Shown here: positions 1 through 10,520 of the stretch, one piece after another
Position numbering within the stretch: the stretch's first letter is position 1
Layout of the letters: the number at the start of each line of letters is the position of its first letter
Program-made: the position numbers and the translations under genes
Notes under the pieces: model-generated
Told to the model about the DNA's origin: nothing
What the model saw: only the letters and a program-made list of their open reading frames with translations
Database searches by the model: none
Assembly (NCBI GenBank): GCA_022702545.1
Contig: JAHRBC010000004.1
Span: forward strand, 1,736,001-1,800,000
Origin: Phycomyces nitens
Taxonomy: Eukaryota > Mucoromycota > Mucoromycetes > Mucorales > Phycomycetaceae
Reading direction: 5' to 3'
DNA length: 64,000 bases

Positions 1-2
1 AG

Positions 3-1085
3 AAGAACGCCCAGCCCGCCAAGGTTGTTAAGGAAGAGGACGTTTCCCAGTCAAGCGACTCTGACGACTCTTCTGAATTTGAGTCTGCCAGCGAATCTCC
101 TGCTGATATCAAGGTTGAAGACGAAGGATCTGACGATTCCGATTCCGAAGAGTCAGGATCCGAGGGATCCAATGCTGAAGAAGAGGAATCTGATGCCGAA
201 GAAAGCTCTGGAGAAGAATCCGATGAAGAGTCCGAGGGTGAGGTCGTGATTGGTACCAAGCGCAAGGCCGAAGATTCCGAAGAGCCCGAAGACCAGCCTC
301 CTGCCAAGAAGGTTACCGTTGAGGTTGTCAGCAAGCCTTTGTACGGTAGTGAGGGTGCTACTGTCTGGGTCGGTCAGCTCGACTGGAGCGCAACCTCCGA
401 GGATGTCTCCAACTTCTTCTCCAAGTGCGGTGAAGTCAAGGATGTTAGAATCCGTATTGACCCCGATACCGGCAAGAGCAGAGGTTTCTGCTATGTTGAC
501 TTTGTCTCCAAGAAGTCCAAGGCTGCTGCCTTGAAGATGGATGGTAGTGAGTTTATGGGCCGTAACATCCGTGTCGATGAGGCTACTACTGCTACTCCCC
601 GCAAGAACGATGAGAACTATGGCCCCAAGACTGACACTGTCTTTATTGCCAACCTCAGCCATGATCTTGATGAGGAGAGCGTTGCCATGGCATTCTCCAA
701 GTTCGGTACCATTGTTGGTGATGTCAGACTCCCTACCAACCGCGAGACTGGTAAGATTAAGGGTATTGGATACGTCCAATTTTCTACTGCCGATGAAGCC
801 GAGGCTGCTGTCAAGGGAATGAACGGTATGTCCATTAACGGCCGTCCTGTCCGCACTGATTTCAGCGGTGGAGATGACTCTGCCCGCGTCAACAGCCGTG
901 GCGACCGTGGCGGTCGTGGTGGCCGTGGAGGACGTGGTGATTTCCGTGGCGGTCGTGGTGGCCGTGGCGGTCGTGGTGATTTCCGTGGCGGTCGTGGAGG
1001 ACGTGGTGGCCGTGGTGATTTCCGCGGTGGCCGTGGTGGAGGACGTGGTGATTTCCGTGGAGGACGTGGTCGCGGTGGATTCTAA
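3..1085 (+). CDS. Nucleolin-like RNA-binding protein (Nsr1/gar2 type), 5' truncated by window edge
   Basis: The open frame enters from the left edge and runs 360 codons to TAA at 1083-1085 without an intron. The first ~80 residues are Ser/Asp/Glu-rich acidic blocks, followed by a basic KRKAED patch. Two RRM domains follow: RRM1 from about residue 119 (RNP2 VWVGQL, RNP1 RGFCYVDF) and RRM2 from about residue 211 (RNP2 VFIANL, RNP1 KGIGYVQF). The last ~65 residues are a GAR tail of repeated RGG/GGRGDFRGG units. Acidic N-terminus, tandem RRMs and RGG tail is the architecture of yeast Nsr1, fission yeast gar2 and nucleolin, which act in the nucleolus in pre-rRNA processing and ribosome assembly. 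Codon use is strongly biased towards C-ending codons, as expected for a highly expressed gene. The true start lies outside the window; a GTG at 246 is not a start. Family confident, exact ortholog less so. Confidence 0.93.
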   Translation, partial: KNAQPAKVVKEEDVSQSSDSDDSSEFESASESPADIKVEDEGSDDSDSEESGSEGSNAEEEESDAEESSGEESDEESEGEVVIGTKRKAEDSEEPEDQPPAKKVTVEVVSKPLYGSEGATVWVGQLDWSATSEDVSNFFSKCGEVKDVRIRIDPDTGKSRGFCYVDFVSKKSKAAALKMDGSEFMGRNIRVDEATTATPRKNDENYGPKTDTVFIANLSHDLDEESVAMAFSKFGTIVGDVRLPTNRETGKIKGIGYVQFSTADEAEAAVKGMNGMSINGRPVRTDFSGGDDSARVNSRGDRGGRGGRGGRGDFRGGRGGRGGRGDFRGGRGGRGGRGDFRGGRGGGRGDFRGGRGRGGF

Positions 1086-1740
1086 GTCCAAGAGATTTTT
1101 GTTACATTTTCCCCTCCTGTTGTCATTTGCTTTCATTAATTCTATCATCATTCAGTTATACTCACACACACACACAAATCCTCTTTTACAAAGATAAGAT
1201 TAAAACATTAACAAAAAGTTTATAAATATTCTTACAAGTCAAAATCGGCCTGGGTTTTTGAGTTTCTCTTTGTCAGATAAGACGAGGCTTATGGTAGACT
1301 ATTTATTAGCCGTTTGTGTTTGACAAATGTTGAAGTTTCCCAATGTTATACGGTGCATTCGGACTTTACTAACTTTTTTTACCTACTTTTTTCAAAAGCC
1401 CAAGACCTTTGCAAAAATAAAGCTATCAAAGATCCGAGCCTCACGTCGGATAAGCATATTATTAATTGATGTAGCCCACGGATTATTTTTTTAATTAAAC
1501 CGCTTTAACAAAAAGCCTTTGTGTTTTAAAGATTTGCTAGTAAGAGATGGTTACAGAGCGGAGATCATAATTATATTTTCCAGTATGTCGGATATTAAAT
1601 ACCATTAATTTTTTTTACCTGCGGAGTTTTATCAAACGAAATTGAAACAAATTCGACAAAAGTCGATAGTTAAAGCTAAATGCATTATATGGAAAGCTTA
1701 TAATTGTTGATGGTACGCCAAGTTAGCAAAAGTACATTGG
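1086..1740. other. Intergenic, AT-rich, no gene seen
   Basis: This is the 3' flank of the nucleolin-like gene. It contains a short CA repeat near 1162-1173 and AT-rich sequence. I found no coding frame with codon bias and no RNA gene. Confidence 0.6.
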
Positions 1741-2005
1741 TCATTTAAAGCATAATTCCGTGCCCTGGTTTAAAAGTCTCGAGTAAAGTAAGCATAGATG
1801 ACTTCTTTTCCAAAAGTATAATCCACCCTTTCATAAAAATATATTGGCCGAAGAATACAAAAACAAGGTAACTCTTTCTGCTATATGACATGGCCAGCCA
1901 ACAGCTCTGGTCTGAGCCCAATAGAAAACATGTGGTCGTAATTGGAGCGTAAGCTGAGAGCCAAGAAGGTGAAGCCCACGAACAAACACTATTTGGCTTG
2001 TGCAC
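1741..2005 (+). mobile_element. Tc1/mariner-type transposase relic (C-terminal DDE segment)
   Basis: Plus-strand translation from about 1861 gives a TWPANSSGLSPIENMWS block, then a TAA at the next codon, then LERKLRAKK. WPA-x-SPDLNPIEN-x-W followed by LE.KL is the signature around the last catalytic acidic residue of Tc1-family transposases. The expected Asp of PDLNP is replaced (SGLSP), there is an in-frame stop, and upstream sequence to 1741 is not cleanly alignable, so only a decayed fragment remains. I did not find terminal inverted repeats. Confidence 0.72.
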
Positions 2006-2537
2006 TACGAAAAGAATAAAAAAAATTACTTAAAATGATTGTAGAATCCCATTGCATGGCAATGCCAAATTGGATTCAAGACCTCAATATATAATAAATC
2101 TCGTGCTCACTACTAAACTTTCAAATAAATTATATTTTTATATTGATATATATATATATATTATCACTTATAATTTCTACAGTTTTGTACCTATAGTTTA
2201 TTCTGATAAAAAGATATAAAAAAAAGGTGTGTATTTTAATTGAAAAGTTTTGTGATTCTAAAAAAGTTAATGAATTAATTTAGGTCAGTATATGTTTTTT
2301 TTCTTAGTATTTTATTGATCGGCCATCACGCAAGGCGTGCTGCTTTTAGATTGTCATTAGAATAGACTTGGATGAAAGGAATAAAGATAAAAGTTGACGA
2401 TATAAGGTGATAAAGAAAAGAAAATAGAAATGACTGTATATAAGAACATCTTGGCCATTTATAAAAATGTTTATTTATTACAGGAAAGCAAAGAATTTTT
2501 AATGGGAAAAGGTATTAAAACAGGGATTATTTTATTT
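2006..2537. other. Intergenic, AT-rich, no gene seen
   Basis: Mostly A/T runs and a TA repeat near 2149-2160. It forms the 3' flank of the minus-strand membrane protein that ends at 2538. No further signal was recognised. Confidence 0.55.
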
Positions 2538-3899
2538 TTACAAGTATCCAGCAATTGTAGCTGCAATTAGACCTCCAACTGAAACAATAAATAAAATATA
2601 AATTGTTATAGTTGGAATTTTCTTGCACATCAAGTTAATTCCGTGACCAATAAAAATAATCCCTAAAACAGGAAAAGGACTAAGAATCCAGGATAATACA
2701 AGCCATTCCGTTATACTACGAGCATCATAATCTCCCCAAATACCAATAATCAATGACACTATTATTCCTAGAAGCATGGAAATTATAGTAATATCTATAT
2801 CATTAAAGTCGAGAACATCATTGAATTCACCCAAAAGTTTGCGATCGTCTTCAGTTAAGATGTATTTGCCGTCTTTAGACAATAGTTCTTGATCATCCTT
2901 GATGCTAAAGGCCGCTGTTTGCTTGTGTAGCATAATGAGAGAAGTTGACTGAAGAATTGCCATTGCGGTGTAGATAATCATGATAACCTTGACCCATCGA
3001 TCTTCATTTATATCCATGCATGAAATCGTGGTAATGAGTAGCTGCCCGAGTGTGACACATATTTCAATATACGAGGTTTCATCCGTGTTGTGAGCTGATT
3101 CAAGCTTGTTTATCATATCTGTTGACAGGTAACGCACATTGTATGGCATTATTTCTCTTTGGTATTTACATGTAGCACCTGGACCAGTTATGGTTATTTC
3201 ATCTGTGAGGCAATAAGTATATTTCTCCAAAGTTTTGTCTTCATTTTCATAGCCAATAATTAGATATCCATTTAGAATGCAATGCTTTGTTTTCTTTGCT
3301 TTTTCAGGACCAAGAACATGCAAAAATGCTGCCAGATAAGCTGAATTGTCGTGTTCTTCAATATGTATATTTTTTGCCCTTTGGTCATTGACAAGACGAT
3401 CCCTTAGGCGGATAGCTCGGGAACGCAGTTTATATGATTCTGATGCTTTGGCGTTATTGTCTTTATCTTTCTCAGATTTTTGTGCTGACGGGATATTAAA
3501 AAGCGACAGATCGGATGACTTTGTTTTGAGTGCAGTTTGGGAGTCTTCTTCTTCTTCTTTGTCGTAATATTTTAACAGGGAGTTGTATGAAGAAATACCA
3601 AGAATTCCATCATCATAAAGTGCTTTAAACATAGACCCTACTGCAAGAAATATTCCACTGCAAGGATACAAAATAGCAAAAATGCGCCAAGGCATTGTGT
3701 CAAAACTAGTGGGACCATCTCGAGGTCGCGTCGTTAAGACGTGTGTCGTGTAGCAAAACAGGACAATTTCCAGGATTGAGACTACAGGTAGTTTACTGGT
3801 CACTTGTGTATCTTCTTGCTGGATCGGTGGAGCGTAGCATTTAGGTATAAGTATTAATAATAAAAAATACAAAATAAATTGTAATCTTTGTAGAAACAT
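2538..3899 (-). CDS. Uncharacterised multi-pass membrane protein, 453 aa
   Basis: A single uninterrupted frame from ATG at 3899 encodes 453 residues. Residues 1-24 look like a signal peptide or signal anchor (FILYFLLLILI then a polar break). Hydrophobic spans follow at about 35-55 and 70-92. A long hydrophilic loop (about 100-280) is rich in Lys, Glu and Asp and includes an EEEED run. At least four more spans lie in the C-terminal half, about 305-335, 378-400, 408-430 and 433-452. There are no catalytic or transporter motifs that I can name. The topology, a soluble loop between an N-terminal and a C-terminal membrane block, could suit a receptor-like, channel-like or scaffold protein, but I do not assign a function. 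Codon use is AT-rich like the surrounding DNA, suggesting modest expression. Length and absence of stops make it a real gene. Confidence 0.8.
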   Translation of the reverse strand: MFLQRLQFILYFLLLILIPKCYAPPIQQEDTQVTSKLPVVSILEIVLFCYTTHVLTTRPRDGPTSFDTMPWRIFAILYPCSGIFLAVGSMFKALYDDGILGISSYNSLLKYYDKEEEEDSQTALKTKSSDLSLFNIPSAQKSEKDKDNNAKASESYKLRSRAIRLRDRLVNDQRAKNIHIEEHDNSAYLAAFLHVLGPEKAKKTKHCILNGYLIIGYENEDKTLEKYTYCLTDEITITGPGATCKYQREIMPYNVRYLSTDMINKLESAHNTDETSYIEICVTLGQLLITTISCMDINEDRWVKVIMIIYTAMAILQSTSLIMLHKQTAAFSIKDDQELLSKDGKYILTEDDRKLLGEFNDVLDFNDIDITIISMLLGIIVSLIIGIWGDYDARSITEWLVLSWILSPFPVLGIIFIGHGINLMCKKIPTITIYILFIVSVGGLIAATIAGYL

Positions 3900-5456
3900 T
3901 GTTCAAAAAATAAGCTGCAAAGAGAGATATAAGAATTGTTTTTGTTTTGGGGTGCTTTTACGAGGAGAGCGTGAAACTTGGCTATTGGCATTAATACTTA
4001 TATACTTTTTCAGCAAAGGTTTTATATAGGGCTGAGATTCTAAGCCAAATAATGTTGTAATCCGAGGATGAGTCTGTTTTATCTTTCAAGCAACCATCTA
4101 ATAGCACTGAGGACTAATACTTTTTCTTAGTACATATTTGATATTTGTCCTACACAAAAATTACTATTCAAGATTTCTACAAAGCCTTTTGCGCAGTATA
4201 AGATGAAAGTTTTGAGCTTTCTAGACTTTCTTTTTTTTTTTAAAAAAAAAAAGCCTCGTATTCTTTATCGATTTAAAGACATGTCAGCCCAAAATTGATA
4301 AAACAAAATGGTGTGTGTGTATGGTAAGAAGAATAAAGGTTGTTGTATGTTATTTAAACTCCAAATTCAACATTTATCTTGACTGATATCAATCTGAAAA
4401 CTGGGCGCTATGGATGACGGTAGATCAATAAAATACAAAAAACATATGTATTTTACAGATCTCTATGTAGATGTTTACTGAATATAACAATAATTATTAA
4501 TATTTCCCTTGATTTGATCTGGAAAACAAAATCAATAACAAGAATAATAGACAGATCAGGTTATAAATGACCTCAATAAATGCAAAATGCTGTAAAAGTA
4601 GCATAGTTACTGCCAAGAACTGATCCAAGCGGACAAGGCAAGACACAGAAACAGGAGGTTCAAGGATAAGTTATTTAATAAAAGACATTGTTCGCTTGAT
4701 CTTTCTACGATCAAGCTCTACTGGTATTTATATGCTTTCTAGCTAGGATAAATATGTGTCAAAATATAATGATTGGTAACTGTGGCGGGTGTGTGTACAA
4801 GAAAGGAAAGTCTAAAGATAGCTATGATGTACTGGCCTTCTAGCTAGTGTCCATTTTGGGAGTGTGGCGCAAAGGCTGTTAGGAACCAGTCCTAACAGTT
4901 ACCTCTGAATATAAACAGCGTGAATAGCATTGTATTTGTATATAAAAGCCTCGAAGAACTTGCGAGTAAGATACCAAGGCTCAGCAAGTCAAATAAAAAC
5001 ATTAATGGTCAATAATTCAAAGAAACAACGGGCTGATTGATTAGATGATATGATATGATTGTATTTCGAGGCATAGTTTGGTATCAAGCCTGCGTTTTTA
5101 AACATCAAAACCAATTCTAAAAAGACACTACTTGAAATATTTGGAATAAAATATTTGGTGCTTATGATGATACATATAGCTACTAACAACATTCTACTTT
5201 ACATGCGTTAATAAATATTCATCAAAAAATTTGTTATAGAAAACAAGGATTCTAGTACATGTTTCTCTAGAATATTTTTGTCTTTGGGCAACAGACAATA
5301 TATTTTGAATAGTCAGCTCTCATCAGACCCAAAAGCCAAAAGTACAAGCTACTGTGGATTTACGAGTATCAACAAATGCTATTTTCTAGTCAATTGGAAT
5401 CGCAAAGCACCAAATATATGTGAGATCAATATACTTAATATATTATTATTATTGTC
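3900..5456. other. Intergenic, AT-rich
   Basis: No supported gene. It holds a perfect T11A11 palindrome (4230-4253, listed separately) and several short chance ORFs without bias. The right end merges with the decayed 3' end of the NDUFAF7 pseudogene. Confidence 0.55.
4230..4253. repeat. Perfect T11A11 palindrome flanked by C/G
   Basis: Eleven T followed by eleven A, bounded by C on the left and G on the right, giving a 24-bp perfect palindrome. Similar TnAn junctions occur at 25164-25187 and 55091-55109. Such tracts are stiff and disfavour nucleosomes; a role here is inference. Confidence 0.85.
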
Positions 5457-7065
5457 TATGGGCTTGAGATGGGTTCTGTTACTGGTTGGAACCCTAGTGG
5501 TTTTTTTTGCTCCTTTTCCTATTTCTTTGGTAAATCTGAGCACCTTGTAGATACGCCCCCATCTGTTCCGGATCCAATAGACGAGTGAAGCCTTGAATGA
5601 TATTCTTTAGACCTTCTTTTGTTATTGCATTTACCAACGACATCCGCATGCGTGCCTGAATCCGAAGAGACTGGAGGAAGACTGGGGTACGGGGCCATGA
5701 GGAGTGACAGCTATGTTTTTTTTAAAGAATAAATGCAATTTTGTCATCAAATCAGCTTGATCACTCACCAGAGTTTTTTTTTTTTTTTTTTTGAATTGCC
5801 TCTTTTTAAAATTCAAAATCAACATCGATACTATAAGATCTGCACTGCCAGGATTGGGCATATGATGAACAAATTTGTGTTGACAGATGGCCTATACAGT
5901 CAATAATGTACAACACCCCTACTAGTTAAAAGTACAAACACGAAGCGTATCACCCTGTGCATGGTCTTGTCCATAGTTAATAGCCAGACTTACACCGCAG
6001 TTACAACCAATAAGCTTGGCCATCTTGGTCATTACATCCCAACTGTCAGGCGAAATTTCGACACGATCCCCTTCTTTGCAACTAGCAAACCAAGTAGGTT
6101 CTTGGTCCATAAATGTCTTGCTTTCAATAGTAGGCATTGGAAATTATACTAGGCGAAAGTTGTATGGTCTGCCATTTACAAATAAATTAAGTGAGATGAT
6201 CAATATATTTATACGGCTCATTATGTCTTACGCTTCATCTGTATCATCCAAATCGATTAGCATTTCTCTCCATCCTTCAGATGTTTTCTACCATTTAAAT
6301 TAGATCCCAACTATACAAGAGCAATGGTCTTACTTCAAAACTGTGAACCGGAAGAGTATCAAAGAACTCGTGTGCCATAATCATTGACCATTGTTCTACA
6401 TGTGTTGCAAAATATCAATATTAACTTGACCAAAAGAGACATTAGTTATTGCTTACCAGGTACAAATTCAATGCCATCGTGCCATGAAACAGTGATACAA
6501 TCTAGACGAGTAATTGATTCCAGGGCTGTATTTGCTGCATTTTCCTTTTCTCTGACTACATCTTCATCCTCTGATCCTTCTACAAGAGCAGCACGCTGCA
6601 TCTTGCGCAGGCCAGGACTTGCTTCCACCAAATGAATACCAGTCAATGTCTTGTAGAAATAAGGGAATCTTTCCAATGCCTAGTATGAAAACCAATTAAA
6701 ATTTATTTACATCAAAATACTTGAAAGGATACTGACCCTAAGTATATCCTTCATCAGTGTACCCCTACCTGGTCCAAATTTAATGATTTGGGTTTTGGCA
6801 GGTCAACCAAGACGCATTCACTCTGTCAAGTACCAGATACCAGAAAGCTTAATAGACTATTTTTAAAGAAAATATAGTGTCAAGTGGTCTGTGTAGCAAA
6901 TATTTCATTGTTATCACTGTTTACCTCGCCAAACATTTGACTGATCTCGGACAAAGTAATAAAATCACACTTATGCAAAATATATGAATGGTATTGTAGA
7001 AATAGCCAATGGAGTGTAATACCATAACCAAGTTAAATGAAGATACTTCCAATTAAAAAATGTTA
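5457..7065 (-). pseudogene. NDUFAF7: Decayed NDUFAF7 (MidA) homolog, mitochondrial complex I assembly methyltransferase
   Basis: Minus-strand pieces align in order with the NDUFAF7/COG1565 SAM-dependent methyltransferase, which methylates an arginine of a complex I core subunit during assembly. From the N-terminal side: DFITLSEISQMFGE (~6928-6970), LSGIWYLTE, the SAM-binding FGPGRGTLMKDILR, HLVEASPGLRKMQ (~6620), MAHEFFDTLPVHSFE (~6360), GWREMLIDLDD, RVEISPDSWDVM, INYGQDHAQGDTLR, PNPGSADL, and a C-terminal QARMRMSLVNAITKEGL (~5640). Intron boundaries are still mostly intact. Lesions: an in-frame TGA at 6818-6820 where Trp is expected, another TGA at 6803-6805, a shift near 6985-7000 (GYFYN is out of phase with CDFIT), and a shift near 5825-5835 in the conserved DVDF block. 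The mitochondrial leader region is not recognisable. Multiple independent lesions argue for a pseudogene. The 3' end is ambiguous (5457 or 5494) because of an A8 run. Confidence 0.82.
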
Positions 7066-8655
7066 AATATCCAAGAATTACATAGGTTAACACAAATAGA
7101 AAATGTAGTATAAAGTCTAGAAAGTTTTATTTGTGCATTACGAAGGAACTGTACATGTTTAATAGAACAGATACATTTAATAGTCCATAAATATAAGTTG
7201 TACAAGAAACACGGTTTACAGTAAACCACCCTCGGAACCGTCCTTGTTGTTTTTTCACAGTGGGTCCATCAAGTGCTTACCACATTAAAGGCAGGAGCTT
7301 ATTAGAAAAGTACATGCAAATATTTCTTAATGCTTTATGAGCTACTTAGTTTTTAGCTACTCTAACAAAAATAGTGAATAATTTCCACCCTTTACAGCTT
7401 TTTTTCTAAAGATAAACAGAGAGAATGTATATTGGATCTCGTATCTTCTTGATGGCTCTTTCTTTTTTGTGGCATAACAGTGTGGAGTGTATTAAATGCT
7501 GTATTAACAGAAAATATACAGTTATTGCTTACTAAAAGCCTTATAGACTCTTATAACATCATACCCTCGTATCAATTGGTCATTTATTTTCATGGAAAAT
7601 CTGTAAAATGCTTCATCCTAAAAAGAGAAGTTTCATTTTACTGTTACACGGTTATCCTAATAAGTACATTCTACTTTGCCTTGTACAATTTGATAGATTT
7701 TTGACCTGATAACGACATTGTCTAATGTCCTTCTCTGGTAACCTTGCTCCTATTTTCTCTTGATAGCTCATAAATATTTTCAATGTCCTTGCTTTAGTTA
7801 TTTGATTACACTTTTTTTTAAAACTAACGTATGTTTTAGAAAATGTGTTGTATTAAATGAGTTTCATGACCAGTTGGTTGTTCAATTAAAAGTAGTATAG
7901 TGATTGTTGATTTATGATGAAATAAAATGCCATTGAAATGTTAGAGAAGCCACAAACATTACTGATGAGAACCTTGCTAAATTTTTCGACAGCTCTAAAT
8001 AATAAGCTTTCTTTATTTACAAATCAACAAGGTATTTGTAGTATGCACACCACAGCTGAGTGAAATACAGACTCCACAACCGATCTCCAGTTACTCTTTG
8101 CTAAGAAGCATGGCAGGTTAACATCTCAGGAACTGTTACACACCATGTGCACGTACACTCCACACTTCAGCAGTGATACCCGACTATTACACAATAGAGA
8201 TTAAAGTATAAAGGAGCTCTAGAATATCCAGTATATAAACCACCATAATATTTACTTTATAAACAATACAAAGTATTCTTATTTCCCTTGCAAGATACTA
8301 ACAAACCCCAAATACCTCTATTCTTTTCTCTTTAATATATCTCAGAATCCGTCTATAGAGTCCAGTTTAGGTGAATAGAAAACCGACCCTCACAGAGCTA
8401 TTCTTGCATCTGGTATTTCTTACGAGTGGTGGAGATTTATAGGTTGAATTATCCATAATGACGTCCCTTTAAATTTTATCAGAGCTCATTACATTAGGTA
8501 GTTCATTCATAAACCTAACAAGGTGCGCAGCTGCTGTGCTTTTTTTTTTGGTGCTGGCTCAGTAATAGCAGCAATATTTTTTTCTCTTTTTACAATCGAC
8601 CCACTATTTATCTCAGCTTTAGCTCTTTATTTTCAGTTCTGTTTCGAATTTGAGT
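7066..8655. other. Intergenic, AT-rich, nothing recognised
   Basis: About 1.6 kb without a supported coding frame, tRNA or repeat. Short ORFs such as 7480-7704 have no bias or motif. Confidence 0.5.
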
Positions 8656-8870
8656 GGTGGCTTTTTCAAAGCCATCTTATAATTCTAGGAGAAGTAATTG
8701 TGTCGATTATTGAGGGAAATAATGTCCTTGTATTTTGTATTGCTCTTATGGCACAAATACTGGTTGCTGCATTAACCCAATTGTCCTTGATATTGATATT
8801 CAGCCTAGCCTCACCAACAAGCATAATGTTGTTTATAAATGTATAATGATATCTTTTCATCATATATACT
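8656..8870 (-). mobile_element. Possible Tc1-like transposase relic
   Basis: The minus-strand frame 8666-8863 begins with LVGEARLNINIKDNWVNAAT and then a stretch with Ile/Ser-rich strand-like segments ending in SPRIIRWL. This resembles the first catalytic block (hDE-x-LNxxxKxxx...) and following beta strands of Tc1-like transposases as found in fungi, with the catalytic Asp changed to Gly. Only about 60 residues are readable and the downstream part is frameshifted (an 'LKKATT'-like stretch in another frame). The assignment is weak and rests on pattern resemblance alone. Confidence 0.38.
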
Positions 8871-10520
8871 CAAGGTCTATATACTTTTATTTAATTCCTT
8901 GCTACATCAATAGAATACTTGGAGTGATCTATATGTTATCCCTCAGATTGGGCACTGGTTGCAACTTTTGACAAGGAGAATGCCAACCCAGTTGACCAGG
9001 AATTTGTGGTTTATTTGCGAACAAGCCAAGAACCTTGATCAGTTTCATGTAGTCTATGTTTTAAGTAACTTTCTAGGGCACCGTTAAACTGTCCCCAAGG
9101 AATATTCTCGGATCTTTATCTACTTTGTTTTCATGATACTACAGCAGTACTGGAATCAATGACAAACTTTTTCACGGAAATATCTTTATTGTTCTGTTCA
9201 AGTACACACATTATTTAATATATAGCTCTTTCTGATTGCTCTTTGGAAAATTGCACCTTTTTTCTAATTTTGCCTCGTGAAATTTTGGTAGCAATACTTT
9301 TCTCGACACTTCTTCTGGTGAGGACTCAATCTGTCTTGCTGTTTGAAGATCAAGACTAGATTGAAAATTGAATTGGATATTCTGTCGATTAGATATACTC
9401 TTTGATATTCTATAAAGTGTACAATCATGAATAAAGTGCCTTGAGAATTGCGACAAATATAGTACTAGAGCATAAATGGACAAATTGATCTAACTTGAAT
9501 TGACAGAAAGAAATGACATTTTTGGCAACTATTTTGTAATGGCCGCCAGTCGCTTTTTGTCAACCAATAATTCTATTTCACCACCCGACTGAATCCACAC
9601 ACAGACCAAAGTGGTATAATATATATGGCATGTATTTCTTAATGTTGCTATGGTGACCATGATAAAAGCATATGATGATCTTGTTATGAACTTCTTGTGA
9701 ATCGGAAATGGAAGCATGGACCTATTTACCAATGTACAGGATCCGGGCCGTCAGATACCGGCCATTGATAGAGCGTAAAAGACAAATGGAAAACTCCATG
9801 GCATCAGCGCAGGTGATACAATTCAGAGGTTTTGTTCCGCACCAGATCCCAAGCTTAATCGCCAAGCAAGGGCCTAAAAGGTTATCGTTCGAGTACCACA
9901 TACACCCTTCAATTGCCAGGGATAGGATTCAGTGCCTTGTGCTTCGTCTGATCGAATTTTCTTCTACTCACATTTGACTCGCCGATCTTCGGGAAGAAAA
10001 CGTGCGACACTGCAACTGTGCACAAAGTGGTAGTCTAAAAAGCGAGATTTCCATCCGTTACACCTCGCCATTCACATACAAGTGTGGCTGAAAAAAAAAA
10101 GACATTGCAATTGCAGTTCTTTTTTATCTCGATGGACCAAACCAATTGTTATTTCCAGTTGAATTGAAGAGTTTGAGCCCAATTGCCTTTTGGCTTCTTT
10201 AAGATTTGTTAAAGAAGTTCACTGGCTATAATGCAGTACATAAGGATATATATATAATTAACACGAGGCATGCAGTTTTGGAAACATGAAAAAAAAAGAA
10301 AAAAAAGGCCAGGGCAGTCTCGCCTTGGGGTTTTTTTTTATTTTTTATTTCTTGCTTCTTTTCCTTCATCATATACATACATACAAACATATATATATAT
10401 ATATATTTATATATATATGTTTAAGAGGCTTTCTCGGTCTTCAAATAAAATACAGCAGCCAAACGTCATTCAAATTGCTGGCCATTGCAATTCCTAATTA
10501 TACTATCATTGAACCTCATC
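8871..10520. other. Intergenic with unassigned short ORFs
   Basis: Two short frames, 9211-9483 on minus and 9708-9977 on plus (90 and 89 codons), are less AT-rich than their surroundings but show no domain that I recognise; they may be transposon debris. A TA-repeat block lies at about 10388-10420. The right end is the promoter of the F-BAR gene. Confidence 0.45.

Noticed and set aside
153..1151. A 332-codon minus frame full of Thr/Ala/Ser
   Set aside because: It is the shadow of the RGG and acidic repeats of the nucleolin-like gene on the other strand; composition is fully explained by that.
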